Origin: Acinetobacter sp. S54
GTDB taxonomy: Bacteria > Pseudomonadota > Gammaproteobacteria > Pseudomonadales > Moraxellaceae
Assembly: GCF_016624945.1 (NCBI RefSeq)
Contig: NZ_JACVUI010000001.1
Span: forward strand, 248,001-312,000
Reading direction: 5' to 3'
DNA length: 64,000 nucleotides
In this document: positions 53,813 to 61,393 of the stretch, piece after piece
Position numbering within the stretch: the first letter of the stretch is position 1
How the letters are laid out: each line of letters starts with the position of its first letter
The notes under the pieces: model-generated
The model's input: the letters and a program-made list of their open reading frames with translations, nothing else
Databases searched by the model: none
Told to the model about the DNA's origin: nothing
Translations under genes and position numbers: made by a program

Positions 53813-55024
53813 ATGAATATCAATACGGGCGCCTTAAGAGGCATAAAAATACTCGATTTAAGTCGTGTATTGGGCGGACCATTTTCTGCACAAGTACTGG
53901 CTGATCATGGTGCGGAAGTAATTAAAGTTGAACCGCCACAAAAAGATGAAACTCGTTTTTGGGGACCTCCATTTCGTCAAGACAGCGCTGCTTATTTTTC
54001 TGGAATTAACCGTAATAAACAAGGAATTTCAATTGATTTAACTCAGCCAGAAGGGCGAAAAATTTTACTCAAATTGCTCGATGATGCAGATGTAATGATT
54101 GAGAACTTTAAAATTGGAACATTGGAAAAATGGGGATTAGGCTTTGATGAGGTACTTTCTAAACAATTTCCGCGATTGATTCATTGCCGGATTACAGGCT
54201 TTGGTGCAGATGGGCCTTTAGGTGGTTTACCAGGCTACGATTCAGTTATACAAGCTATTTCAGGCATCATGAGTGTCAATGGTGAAGCTGAAGGTGAACC
54301 ATTGCGCGTGGGGTTGCCCGTGGTCGATATGGTCACTGGTCTGAATGCGGTCATTGGTATTTTATTGGCTTTACAGGCACGACAAGTGTCGGGACGAGGG
54401 CAGTTTGTTGAGGCCGCGTTATTTGATACAGGCGTGTCGTTGTTACATCCGCATATTCCAAATTATGTATGGTCAGGCACAGTCCCACAGCGAACAGGCA
54501 ATGCTCATCCTAACATTACGCCTTACGATGCTTACCAAACCAAAACTAGCCCGATTTATATTGCGGTGGGTAATAATCAGCAATTTGCCAAACTTTGTCA
54601 GCAACTTGATCTCACTGAATTAATGCACGATCCAAGGTTTATCGATAATGCCTCACGCTGTCAAAATCGCAAAGTATTTAAGCAGATTTTGGAACAACGT
54701 CTGGCCGAGTGTGATGGTGATCGTTTGGCATATGACTTGATTCAGTCGGGTGTGCCATGTGGTCCTATTTTAAACGTTGCTGAAATTGTGAAACATCCTC
54801 ATACCTTACATCGCAATATGGTCGTGGCGATTGGTGATGAATATCAGGGTATTGGTTCGCCTATAAAACTCAGTCAAACCCCCGCCAGTTATCGTCAGGC
54901 ACCCCCGGCTTTTGCTGAGCATACGATTCAAGTTTTGCAGCAAAAAGGGTTTAGTGATGAGCAAATCGAGTTGTTAATAGAACAGGGCATTATTTCTCAG
55001 CAAGTTATAAGTGCGCCTGCATAA
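53813..55024 (+). CDS. CaiB/BaiF class III CoA-transferase
   Basis: 403 aa. Family marks: LDLSRVLGGPFSAQVLADHGAEVIK at the N-terminus (key part LSRVLGGP), CRITGFGADGP, GYDSVIQAISG and the catalytic-Asp region FVEAALFDTGVSLL; C-terminal GVPCGPILNVAE. Such enzymes move CoA between carboxylates such as formate/oxalate, carnitine or succinate/itaconate. In this operon it probably activates the imported acid to its CoA ester for the adjacent dehydrogenase (inference). A 163-nt gap follows before the transporter. Confidence 0.9.
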   Translation: MNINTGALRGIKILDLSRVLGGPFSAQVLADHGAEVIKVEPPQKDETRFWGPPFRQDSAAYFSGINRNKQGISIDLTQPEGRKILLKLLDDADVMIENFKIGTLEKWGLGFDEVLSKQFPRLIHCRITGFGADGPLGGLPGYDSVIQAISGIMSVNGEAEGEPLRVGLPVVDMVTGLNAVIGILLALQARQVSGRGQFVEAALFDTGVSLLHPHIPNYVWSGTVPQRTGNAHPNITPYDAYQTKTSPIYIAVGNNQQFAKLCQQLDLTELMHDPRFIDNASRCQNRKVFKQILEQRLAECDGDRLAYDLIQSGVPCGPILNVAEIVKHPHTLHRNMVVAIGDEYQGIGSPIKLSQTPASYRQAPPAFAEHTIQVLQQKGFSDEQIELLIEQGIISQQVISAPA

Positions 55025-55187
55025 AGGTGAAGAGTAGCCGAAGTTTAGAATGAATCAGTACTGAAATTCAGATGATTAAAATGGACAACTATATATGTAG
55101 GCAGTAAGGACAACTGTAACAACGATTCAAATGAAAAATGATTTTAGATCGTTGGGGTAAATACTTGCTGTCGGGAGACAGAAAAAG

Positions 55188-56522
55188 ATGATGGAACATG
55201 TCAGCGAATTAGAAAAAACTCGGGCGGCAAAGAAAGCAGGAATGGCTTCTTTTGTTGGGACTACTATTGAATGGTATGACTTTTACGCTTATAGCACTGC
55301 TGCGGCGTTGGTTTTTGGGAAAATCTTTTTTCCTTCAACCAGCACTGCAACAGGAACTTTGGCAGCATTTGCAACCTTTTGGATTGGTTTTTTAGCACGC
55401 CCCTTAGGCGGGATGATCTTTGGACATTTGGGTGATCGGATTGGACGTAAGAAAACTCTGATCACCACATTGATGTTGATGGGTGTTTGTACCACTGCGA
55501 TTGGTTTGTTGCCTACCTATAACAGCATTGGAATTGCTGCGCCCATTTTATTGATCTTGTTACGCTTAATTCAGGGTGTTGCCATGGGCGGAGAATGGGG
55601 TGGTGCTGTGGTGCTGTCTGCGGAACATGCACCCAAAGGTAAGGAATTGCTATATTCAGCTTTTGCACAGCAAGGCTCACCGGTTGGAAATTTACTCGCC
55701 ACGTTTGTCTTTTTTATGTTTTCATTTTTACCAGATGAACAGTTTTTAAGTTGGGGCTGGCGTGTTCCATTTTTATTTTCTGCTTTATTGGTCGTAACAG
55801 GTTTATGGATCCGTTTGGGGGTAGAAGAATCTCCAATTATGAAACAATTGCAAAGCAGTAAAACTTTGGTCAAAGTGCCACTCAAAGAGGTTTTTGCCAA
55901 ATATAAAGTTATGGTCGCGCTGGGTATGGGGGCATGTATCATTGGCTTATCGGCGACCTATTTTAAAACAACTTTTGCTTTATCGTGGGCCGTAAATGAA
56001 ATCGGTTTTACCCGTTCGGATTTTCTCGGCATTATTACCATTGCTCTCATTACACAAGTGATTTTTCAGCCTTTTGGAGCCATTATTGCTTCCAAAATTA
56101 ATCTAAAGAAAGCCATTATTTTTATTTTATTGCCTGAAGTGATTTTATTACCTCTGGCTTTTCTATTAATTGCGACTAAATCCTATGCATGGGCCGCTTT
56201 TGGTATGGCCATTGCGACGATTCCACATTCCATGTATTACTCGTTTTTGGGTGGTATTTTAGTAAAAGCCTTTCCAGCCAATGTGCGTTATACAGGTATT
56301 TCCATGAGTTATCAGTTGTGTGGAATGATCTTTGCGGGTTCAACACCGATTGTGGCTCAGTTCTTGTTAAACCAAACAGGTTCTATTATTGCAGTGATTG
56401 TATTGGCATTGGTTCATGTCGTGGTCAGCATGGTATGTGCGGTTTATCTGATTTCACGCTATGAAGCAGTGCAACGCACTTTTGCGCTTGAGACAAACTC
56501 ATTGGCACACGATAAGGGATAA
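55188..56522 (+). CDS. MFS metabolite:proton symporter (MHS family)
   Basis: 444 aa, 12 membrane segments. TM1 region SFVGTTIEWYDFYAYS and loop motif GHLGDRIGRKKTL are typical of the MHS (shikimate/proline/alpha-ketoglutarate symporter) branch; QGVAMGGEWGGAVVLSAEHAP is also characteristic. It imports an organic acid or betaine-like compound with H+. Set between a CoA-transferase and an SDR gene, so likely imports the island's substrate. Start at 55188 with GGGAGA upstream (a second ATG follows directly). Ends 2 nt before the SDR gene. Confidence 0.88.
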   Translation: MMEHVSELEKTRAAKKAGMASFVGTTIEWYDFYAYSTAAALVFGKIFFPSTSTATGTLAAFATFWIGFLARPLGGMIFGHLGDRIGRKKTLITTLMLMGVCTTAIGLLPTYNSIGIAAPILLILLRLIQGVAMGGEWGGAVVLSAEHAPKGKELLYSAFAQQGSPVGNLLATFVFFMFSFLPDEQFLSWGWRVPFLFSALLVVTGLWIRLGVEESPIMKQLQSSKTLVKVPLKEVFAKYKVMVALGMGACIIGLSATYFKTTFALSWAVNEIGFTRSDFLGIITIALITQVIFQPFGAIIASKINLKKAIIFILLPEVILLPLAFLLIATKSYAWAAFGMAIATIPHSMYYSFLGGILVKAFPANVRYTGISMSYQLCGMIFAGSTPIVAQFLLNQTGSIIAVIVLALVHVVVSMVCAVYLISRYEAVQRTFALETNSLAHDKG

Positions 56523-56524
56523 GC

Positions 56525-57229
56525 ATGGATAATAAACAACGTATTCTAATTACAGGCGGTGGCTCTGGTATTGGAGCCGCCATTGCTGCTCAATGCCGTG
56601 CCAATGGTCATCAAGTTATTGTACTGGATCAGAAAAATGCCGATTATGAAGTAGATTTGTCCAATGTAGAACAAACCCAAAAGGCATTGGCTAATATTTT
56701 AGCCGAAGGTGGGATTACAGGCTTGGTCAATAATGTGGGGATGGTTAAACCTGCAAGTATTGAACAACAAACTCTGGATGAGTTTGATCAAGTTCTGGCT
56801 TTAAATACTCGCTGTGCTTTGCAATGCATGCAAGCCGTTATTCCACAGATGAAACAGCAGCAGTTTGGACGTATTGTGAATATCTCATCACGGGCAGCGT
56901 TAGGTAAAACTTTCCGTACAGCCTACGCTTCTAGTAAAGCAGCCTTGATTGGACTTACTAGAGTGGCAGCTCTAGAGTTAGGCGTTTATGGCATTACTGT
57001 GAATGCGATTGGTCCGGGTCCAATCGAAACAGAACTTTTTAAACAAGCAAACCCAAAACATGCACCGCAAACTCAACAAATTTTAAATAGTGTACCCGTT
57101 AAGCGGTTTGGTCAGCCTGAAGATATTGCTTATGCCTGTGATTTTTTTCTCAATGAAAAGTCAGGATTTATTACGGGGCAAATTTTATACGTCTGTGGGG
57201 GGATGACGGTGGGAGTTAATGCCATTTAA
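56525..57229 (+). CDS. SDR-family oxidoreductase (FabG-like) in the catabolic island
   Basis: 234 aa classical short-chain dehydrogenase. Cofactor motif TGGGSGIG, NNVG, catalytic Ser in NISSRAA, and Tyr/Lys in AYASSKAAL; the C-terminus FITGQILYVCGGMTVG is FabG-like. It would oxidise or reduce a hydroxy/keto group of a pathway intermediate. AGGGA just before the ATG lies within the end of the transporter gene, so the two are coupled. Last gene of the island; a large palindrome lies 64 nt downstream. Confidence 0.88.
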   Translation: MDNKQRILITGGGSGIGAAIAAQCRANGHQVIVLDQKNADYEVDLSNVEQTQKALANILAEGGITGLVNNVGMVKPASIEQQTLDEFDQVLALNTRCALQCMQAVIPQMKQQQFGRIVNISSRAALGKTFRTAYASSKAALIGLTRVAALELGVYGITVNAIGPGPIETELFKQANPKHAPQTQQILNSVPVKRFGQPEDIAYACDFFLNEKSGFITGQILYVCGGMTVGVNAI

Positions 57230-57292
57230 TTCAGTCAAATTCTGAAAGCTTTAGGATGAAAATGATTAATGTTGAAGTGCTTTGACAATGGA

Positions 57293-57324
57293 CAATTTGC
57301 TAAAATGAGCATTTTGGCAAATTG
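57293..57324. repeat. 14-bp near-perfect palindrome downstream of the SDR gene
   Basis: CAATTTGCTAAAAT (57293-57306) and ATTTTGGCAAATTG (57311-57324) pair with only one T-G wobble, around a GAGC loop. A short T-run (GTTTTT) begins 5 nt later. It may be a weak terminator for the catabolic operon or an operator for the next gene. Confidence 0.55.
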
Positions 57325-57400
57325 CTGAGTTTTTATGCAATATACAAATGTATAGAAATCTCTAATACTGATTTTTTAGTTGTATTCTTGAGGAATCCCC

Positions 57401-58291
57401 ATGAGCTTATCTCAAGTGACGAAAGAAAAATCATATTTAAATCGTCCTAAAGCGCTTGGTATCACGGTACGTCGATTGCAATTTCACCCTGAAAAAATTA
57501 AACGGCATTATTTTGCTAACTCACCTGTAATGTCTCATTTACTAACCGCTTTGTCTTCGACTTTTCCTGTCGGTGAGCAATTCTTTGTAAACAGTGTGCG
57601 TAACGTTCGGGATAAAGTTACAGATCCGCAGTTACAAGCCCAAATTGCTGCATTTATTGGGCAGGAAGCCATGCATTCCAAAGCACATAGTGAGTTTAAT
57701 GATGCATGGCGACGTGACGACTATAATCTGGATCGTTTTCAGGCATGGTTGAAAAAGCGTGATGACCTCCTACGAGGAATTCATCCTAAACTACAACTGG
57801 CTTTAACCTGTGCCTTTGAACACTTTACTGCACTATTAGGTGGTTATATTTTGCGTCATCCTGAAGTATTGAGCACGCTGGATGAAGATGCGATGAAACT
57901 TTGGGTCTGGCATGCAATTGAAGAAATTGAGCATCGTTCTGTAGCTTTTGACGTTTATCAGGCCGTGTATGGTGATGATCGTATTCGCCGGTTGCTGATG
58001 CGCAGTGTCACCACGGGTTTTGCTAGTTTAACGCTTTATTCAACGACACGTTTATTCTGGCAGGACAAACGGAGTAGCTTGCCTAAAATTGGCGGCAATT
58101 TATTTGGATTTTATTTGTTAGGGAAAATGTTTATTCAATTAGTGCCTGAATATTTATCCTATTACAAATCTGACTTCCATCCAGCAGAACATGACTACAG
58201 CAAGATTGTGCAATACTGGAAAGAGAAGATGGCAGATGAATATCAAATGGAAAGCTTTCAGGAAGAACTTGTACCGAGACTATATAGTTAA
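57401..58291 (+). CDS. Predicted metal-dependent hydrolase (PF10118 type)
   Basis: 296 aa, mostly helical. Carboxylate/His clusters of a ferritin-like di-metal site: GQEAMHSKAH, FEHFTALLGG and WHAIEEIEHRSVAFD. I recall this pattern from the PF10118 'predicted metal-dependent hydrolase' family, whose reaction is unproven; di-iron oxygenase chemistry is as plausible as hydrolysis. A C-terminal hydrophobic stretch (GGNLFGFYLLGKMFIQLV) suggests membrane association. Start with GAGGA at good spacing. Monocistronic, ending at a clear terminator. Confidence 0.8.
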   Translation: MSLSQVTKEKSYLNRPKALGITVRRLQFHPEKIKRHYFANSPVMSHLLTALSSTFPVGEQFFVNSVRNVRDKVTDPQLQAQIAAFIGQEAMHSKAHSEFNDAWRRDDYNLDRFQAWLKKRDDLLRGIHPKLQLALTCAFEHFTALLGGYILRHPEVLSTLDEDAMKLWVWHAIEEIEHRSVAFDVYQAVYGDDRIRRLLMRSVTTGFASLTLYSTTRLFWQDKRSSLPKIGGNLFGFYLLGKMFIQLVPEYLSYYKSDFHPAEHDYSKIVQYWKEKMADEYQMESFQEELVPRLYS

Positions 58292-58321
58292 GCTGATTAA
58301 CTACGGATTCATGATTCATTT

Positions 58322-58347
58322 AAACGGACTTAATGTCCGTTTTTTTA
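58322..58347 (+). terminator. Terminator of the PF10118-type gene
   Basis: AAACGGAC pairs with GTCCGTTT around TTAAT and is followed by further T residues. Confidence 0.9.
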
Positions 58348-58438
58348 TGGTGTAAAGAAAAGAAACAAACACTGCTTTCATTCCTCGCTAAAATGCAATC
58401 ATGTAAAAAATTCCAAGAAATACTAAGAGGATATCATC

Positions 58439-59029
58439 ATGAATCTTTTAAAAAAAACCGCAGTTGCCATCTTGCTCGCCAGTACTTTAGTATTTTCTGG
58501 CTGTGGTTATAACACTTTGCAGGCCAAAGATGAGGCGGTGACTGCATCATGGTCAGAAGTGCAAAACCAATACCAACGCCGTGCTGATTTAGTGCCTAAC
58601 CTAGTGAATGTGGTTAAAGGCTATGCTAAACATGAAGAACAAGTATTAACCGAAGTTACTCAGGCACGTTCCAATGTCGCGGGTCTTAAGGTGGATCAAA
58701 GCGTATTAGAAAATCCTGAATTATTTAAAAAATATCAGGAAGCACAAAGTCAGTTAACGGGTTCATTGTCACGTTTAATCGCTGTATCTGAAAATTATCC
58801 TGACCTGAAAGCTAATGAACAATTCCGTGATCTGCAAGCTCAGCTTGAAGGCACAGAAAACCGTATTGCGGTGGCACGTAACCGTTATATCACTACCGTT
58901 CAGGACTACAATACCTATGTGCGTCAGTTCCCACAAGTGATGACAGCAAAAGTGATTGGTATGCATGAAAAACCAAACTTTAGTGCCGATGCGGGCGCAG
59001 AAAAAGCACCGACGGTTTCGTTTAACTAA
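58439..59029 (+). CDS. lemA: LemA family lipoprotein
   Basis: 196 aa. Lipoprotein signal with lipobox FSGC (Cys22). The LemA core follows: KDEAVTASWSEVQNQYQRR, DLVPNLVNVVKGYAKHE and NRIAVARNRYITTVQDYN, forming a long antiparallel helical bundle. The biochemical role is unknown. LemA is commonly encoded with TPM-domain (YgcG-like) proteins, as here: two follow at 21-nt spacing and with overlap. The lipid-anchored location is inferred from the lipobox. AGAGGA lies ahead of the ATG. Confidence 0.92.
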   Translation: MNLLKKTAVAILLASTLVFSGCGYNTLQAKDEAVTASWSEVQNQYQRRADLVPNLVNVVKGYAKHEEQVLTEVTQARSNVAGLKVDQSVLENPELFKKYQEAQSQLTGSLSRLIAVSENYPDLKANEQFRDLQAQLEGTENRIAVARNRYITTVQDYNTYVRQFPQVMTAKVIGMHEKPNFSADAGAEKAPTVSFN

Positions 59030-59053
59030 ACCCTCTAAAAAATAGGTGCTGTG

Positions 59054-60142
59054 ATGATCAAAACTGTCATGCTGGAAATGCAGAGTAGCTGGAAAAAAGC
59101 GATTCTCATGATGCTATGTTGTTGCAGTTTACTGCTCTCGACCACGGTCTGGAGCGAAGTTGCTACTGCGCAGGATTCGGATGACGGTGACACCATCATC
59201 GCAGGCAAGATCATTCAAAAGCAACAGCAGGAACAAAAGTCTCCTGCATCTGCCTCGCAAAGCTCGACCACGGTTCAACAGCCCGAAATTGCCAATGATA
59301 TGGCTGAAGGCGAATCGATTCGAGGGCTGCCAAGTATGAATGAGCCAGTGATTGATCAGGCGAATCTACTCACAGCAGAACAGAAACAGACCATTTCACA
59401 GCAAATTCTGAAGCTTTATCAGCAGGACAAGGCACAAATTGGTATTGTTATTGTTCCAACCACAGGACAGGAAGATATCTTTGACTATGCCATGCGCGTC
59501 GGAGAAAAATGGCAATTAGGGTCAGCCAAACGTGATAATGGCTTATTGATGACGATTGCAGTTAATGATCGGCGCATTCAAATTTTGACAGGTTATGGTC
59601 TAGAAGGTGTAATCCCTGATATTGTGGCCAGCCGAATTATTCGAAATCAAATCACACCCTATTTTAAACAAGGACAATACGCACAAGGCATACAATCGGG
59701 TTTAAATGAAATTGAACGTGTCCTTAACCTTGATCCTGAAATTGCTCAACAAGCTGCAGATGACTTAAAAGAACGTCAGGCGCAAGCCTTGCATGAGCAG
59801 CAGGCACGATCACAAATGCTAGTCTATTCACTGATTATCATTGTGGTTGGTGTATTTGCTTCGTTTATTGTGGGAAATCGTGTCAGTGCGGCAACGGCTG
59901 GCGTGGCAGGAATAGCAGCAGGACTGGTCAGTGGCGTGGGGTTGATCACAAGCATTTTAGCAGGCGTGGGGATTTTCTTCTTATTGATTACTTCACTGGC
60001 ACAACTGATCTTGCAAATCTTTGCTTCTGGCGGCGGTGGACGTGGTGGTGGAGGTTTCAGCGGTGGTGGCTTTGGAGGCGGTGGCGGCTATAGTGGCGGC
60101 GGTGGTAGCTTTGGTGGTGGGGGAGCATCAGGATCATGGTAA
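59054..60142 (+). CDS. TPM-domain (YgcG-like) membrane protein with glycine-rich tail
   Basis: 362 aa from the ATG at 59054 (AGGTG upstream; a GTG lies one codon earlier). Signal-like N-terminus (MMLCCCSLLLSTTVWSE), a polar Gln/Ser linker, then the TPM fold (residues about 105-230): VIDQANLLTAEQK, IGIVIVPTTG, RDNGLLMTIAVNDRRIQI, TGYGLEGVIPD, ending at NEIERVL. A helical linker and two membrane segments follow, then a tail of about 40 residues almost entirely Gly, Ser and Phe (GGGGFSGGGFGGGGGYSGGG). TPM proteins are periplasmic-facing and of uncertain enzymatic activity. Overlaps the next gene by 7 nt. Confidence 0.85.
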   Translation: MIKTVMLEMQSSWKKAILMMLCCCSLLLSTTVWSEVATAQDSDDGDTIIAGKIIQKQQQEQKSPASASQSSTTVQQPEIANDMAEGESIRGLPSMNEPVIDQANLLTAEQKQTISQQILKLYQQDKAQIGIVIVPTTGQEDIFDYAMRVGEKWQLGSAKRDNGLLMTIAVNDRRIQILTGYGLEGVIPDIVASRIIRNQITPYFKQGQYAQGIQSGLNEIERVLNLDPEIAQQAADDLKERQAQALHEQQARSQMLVYSLIIIVVGVFASFIVGNRVSAATAGVAGIAAGLVSGVGLITSILAGVGIFFLLITSLAQLILQIFASGGGGRGGGGFSGGGFGGGGGYSGGGGSFGGGGASGSW

Positions 60143-60696
60143 CGAAAACAGATACGACACAAATTATTACCCAGCCAAAACTGGATGAAAACGCACAGCC
60201 AAGTTTTAAACGATGGATGAAACATGCTTTTTATTTTTCAGCCAGTCAACGCTTATTTTCAAAACAGGATCAACTGGCAATTACAAATGCAGTCAAACAG
60301 GCAGAACATGGTCATGTTGGCGAAATACAGGTAGTGATCGAAGGGCATATTCCGTGTTCGCAGGCTTATTATCAAAATACCCGTCGCCGTGCAGAACAGC
60401 TTTTTGGCGAGCTAGGCGTATGGGATACTGAATATAATAGTGGGATATTGTTGTACCTAAACTTGTGCGAACGTCAGGTCGAAATTGTGATTGATCGGGG
60501 TATTTGTGCATTGACCCATGAAACTGAGTGGCAGGCGATTTGTCTGCATATCGTGGCTGAACTTAAAGCAAAAAATTACCGACAAGCGGTTATCAATGGC
60601 GTATTGGAAATTGGGGGAATTTTAGATCGATTTTATGATAAACAGATCACGGATAGTGCTGATGAGCTGGATAATTCGCCAATTATTTTAAATTAA
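60136..60696 (+). CDS. Second TPM-domain protein, no signal peptide
   Basis: 186 aa. The same fold as its neighbour but shorter: FSKQDQLAITNAVKQAEHGHVGEIQVVIE, LGVWDTEYNSGILLYLNLCERQVEIV and the closing NGVLEIGGIL. Here the key parts are GEIQVVIEG and NSGILLYLNL. No signal peptide or membrane segment is visible, so it is likely cytosolic or membrane-peripheral. Start lies within the last codons of the first TPM gene (ATG inside TCATGG), a sign of translational coupling. The trio lemA-TPM-TPM forms one transcript closed by a terminator. Confidence 0.8.
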   Translation: MVTKTDTTQIITQPKLDENAQPSFKRWMKHAFYFSASQRLFSKQDQLAITNAVKQAEHGHVGEIQVVIEGHIPCSQAYYQNTRRRAEQLFGELGVWDTEYNSGILLYLNLCERQVEIVIDRGICALTHETEWQAICLHIVAELKAKNYRQAVINGVLEIGGILDRFYDKQITDSADELDNSPIILN

Positions 60697-60718
60697 CGAG
60701 AAATATCTGAAATGCTTT

Positions 60719-60746
60719 AAAGTGACACTATTTGTCACTTTTTTCT
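60719..60746 (+). terminator. Terminator of lemA-TPM-TPM
   Basis: AAAGTGACA pairs with TGTCACTTT around CTATT, followed by T residues. Confidence 0.88.
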
Positions 60747-60828
60747 TATTTGGATACCTAAAAAAACAGAAGTAAAAAAAACTTTTTATAAACTACTGTT
60801 TTTTCTTTTGAAATGATTATAATCAGAG

Positions 60829-60845
60829 TTGGCATATTTTATGCT
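60829..60845 (+). promoter_or_regulatory. Sigma-54 promoter of pilA
   Basis: TTGGCATATTTTATGCT: GG at 60831-60832 and GC at 60843-60844 have the exact -24/-12 spacing, and TTGGCA matches the consensus upstream half. Predicted start near 60856, giving a leader of about 45 nt. PilA is PilR/RpoN-activated in related bacteria. Confidence 0.72.
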
Positions 60846-60900
60846 CATATAAATTAGCTTACAAAGCTTTATAAAAAATACACAATTCGTGGAGAATGTT

Positions 60901-61329
60901 ATGAACGCACAAAAAGGTTTTACCTTAATTGAATTGATGATCGTTGTTGCGATCATTGGTATCTTGGCAGCAATTGCGATTCCTGCTTATCAGAACTATA
61001 CGAAACGTTCACATGTTTCTGAAGGCTTGAGCCTTGCTGCTGGAGCAAAAGCTGCAGTAACAGAGTTCTATTCTTCTAATGGTCACTGGCCTACAAATAA
61101 TGCATCTGCTGGTTTAGCAACAGCTGCAAGTATTACTGGTAATGCTGTTCAATCTGTTACAGTTGATGCAAGCAAAATTACCGTACTATATAATGACAAA
61201 GTTACAAACAATGCTGAAATCGCTCTACAAGGTACAAATACTCCTGGTGGTGTAACTTGGAAGTGTACAACTACAGGTGTTACTACTGCTGTTGATCCTA
61301 AATATTTACCATCTAACTGCCGTAACTGA
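60901..61329 (+). CDS. pilA: Type IV major pilin PilA
   Basis: 142 aa. The prepilin leader MNAQKG is cleaved by PilD before [19 protein letters not shown] (Glu5 of the mature pilin present), followed by [11 protein letters not shown]. The globular domain carries a C-terminal disulfide pair in WKCTTTGV to SNCRN. Type IVa pilins of this kind support twitching and DNA uptake. The start is the ATG at 60901 with GGAG 8 nt upstream; an ATG at 60889 upstream is unlikely. The last residues are CRN, so there is no C-terminal serine. A strong sigma-54 promoter lies upstream and a terminator downstream. The gene is separate from the pilMNOPQ operon. Confidence 0.95.
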   Translation: MNAQKGFTLIELMIVVAIIGILAAIAIPAYQNYTKRSHVSEGLSLAAGAKAAVTEFYSSNGHWPTNNASAGLATAASITGNAVQSVTVDASKITVLYNDKVTNNAEIALQGTNTPGGVTWKCTTTGVTTAVDPKYLPSNCRN

Positions 61330-61344
61330 TTTTAGTATATGGAT

Positions 61345-61377
61345 AAAGGAAGCATCTTTACGATGCTTCCTTTTTTA
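61345..61377 (+). terminator. Terminator between pilA and the GT-C gene
   Basis: AAAGGAAGCATC (61345-61356) and GATGCTTCCTTT (61362-61373) pair around TTTAC, with more T residues after. It probably gives abundant pilA mRNA and limited read-through into the glycosyltransferase genes. Confidence 0.88.
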
Positions 61378-61393
61378 TTCAAAAAGAAAATTT

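Noticed and set aside
57282-57306. TTGACA (57282) with TAAAAT as a sigma-70 promoter
   Set aside because: Spacing is only 13 bp and the second element lies within the palindrome; not a credible promoter.
57290-57330. TTTGGCAAATTGC as a sigma-54 promoter
   Set aside because: GG and GC are 8 rather than 12 bp apart, so the required spacing is not met.
60024-60130. Repetitive GGT/GGC-rich DNA as a possible tandem repeat or phase-variable tract
   Set aside because: It is the codon image of the Gly-rich protein tail; the units are not identical and no slippage-prone homopolymer is present.
61277-61393. Upstream extension of the GT-C frame into pilA
   Set aside because: Overlaps the pilin 3' end and terminator in another frame; the segment is not like the family and a normal start exists at 61394.
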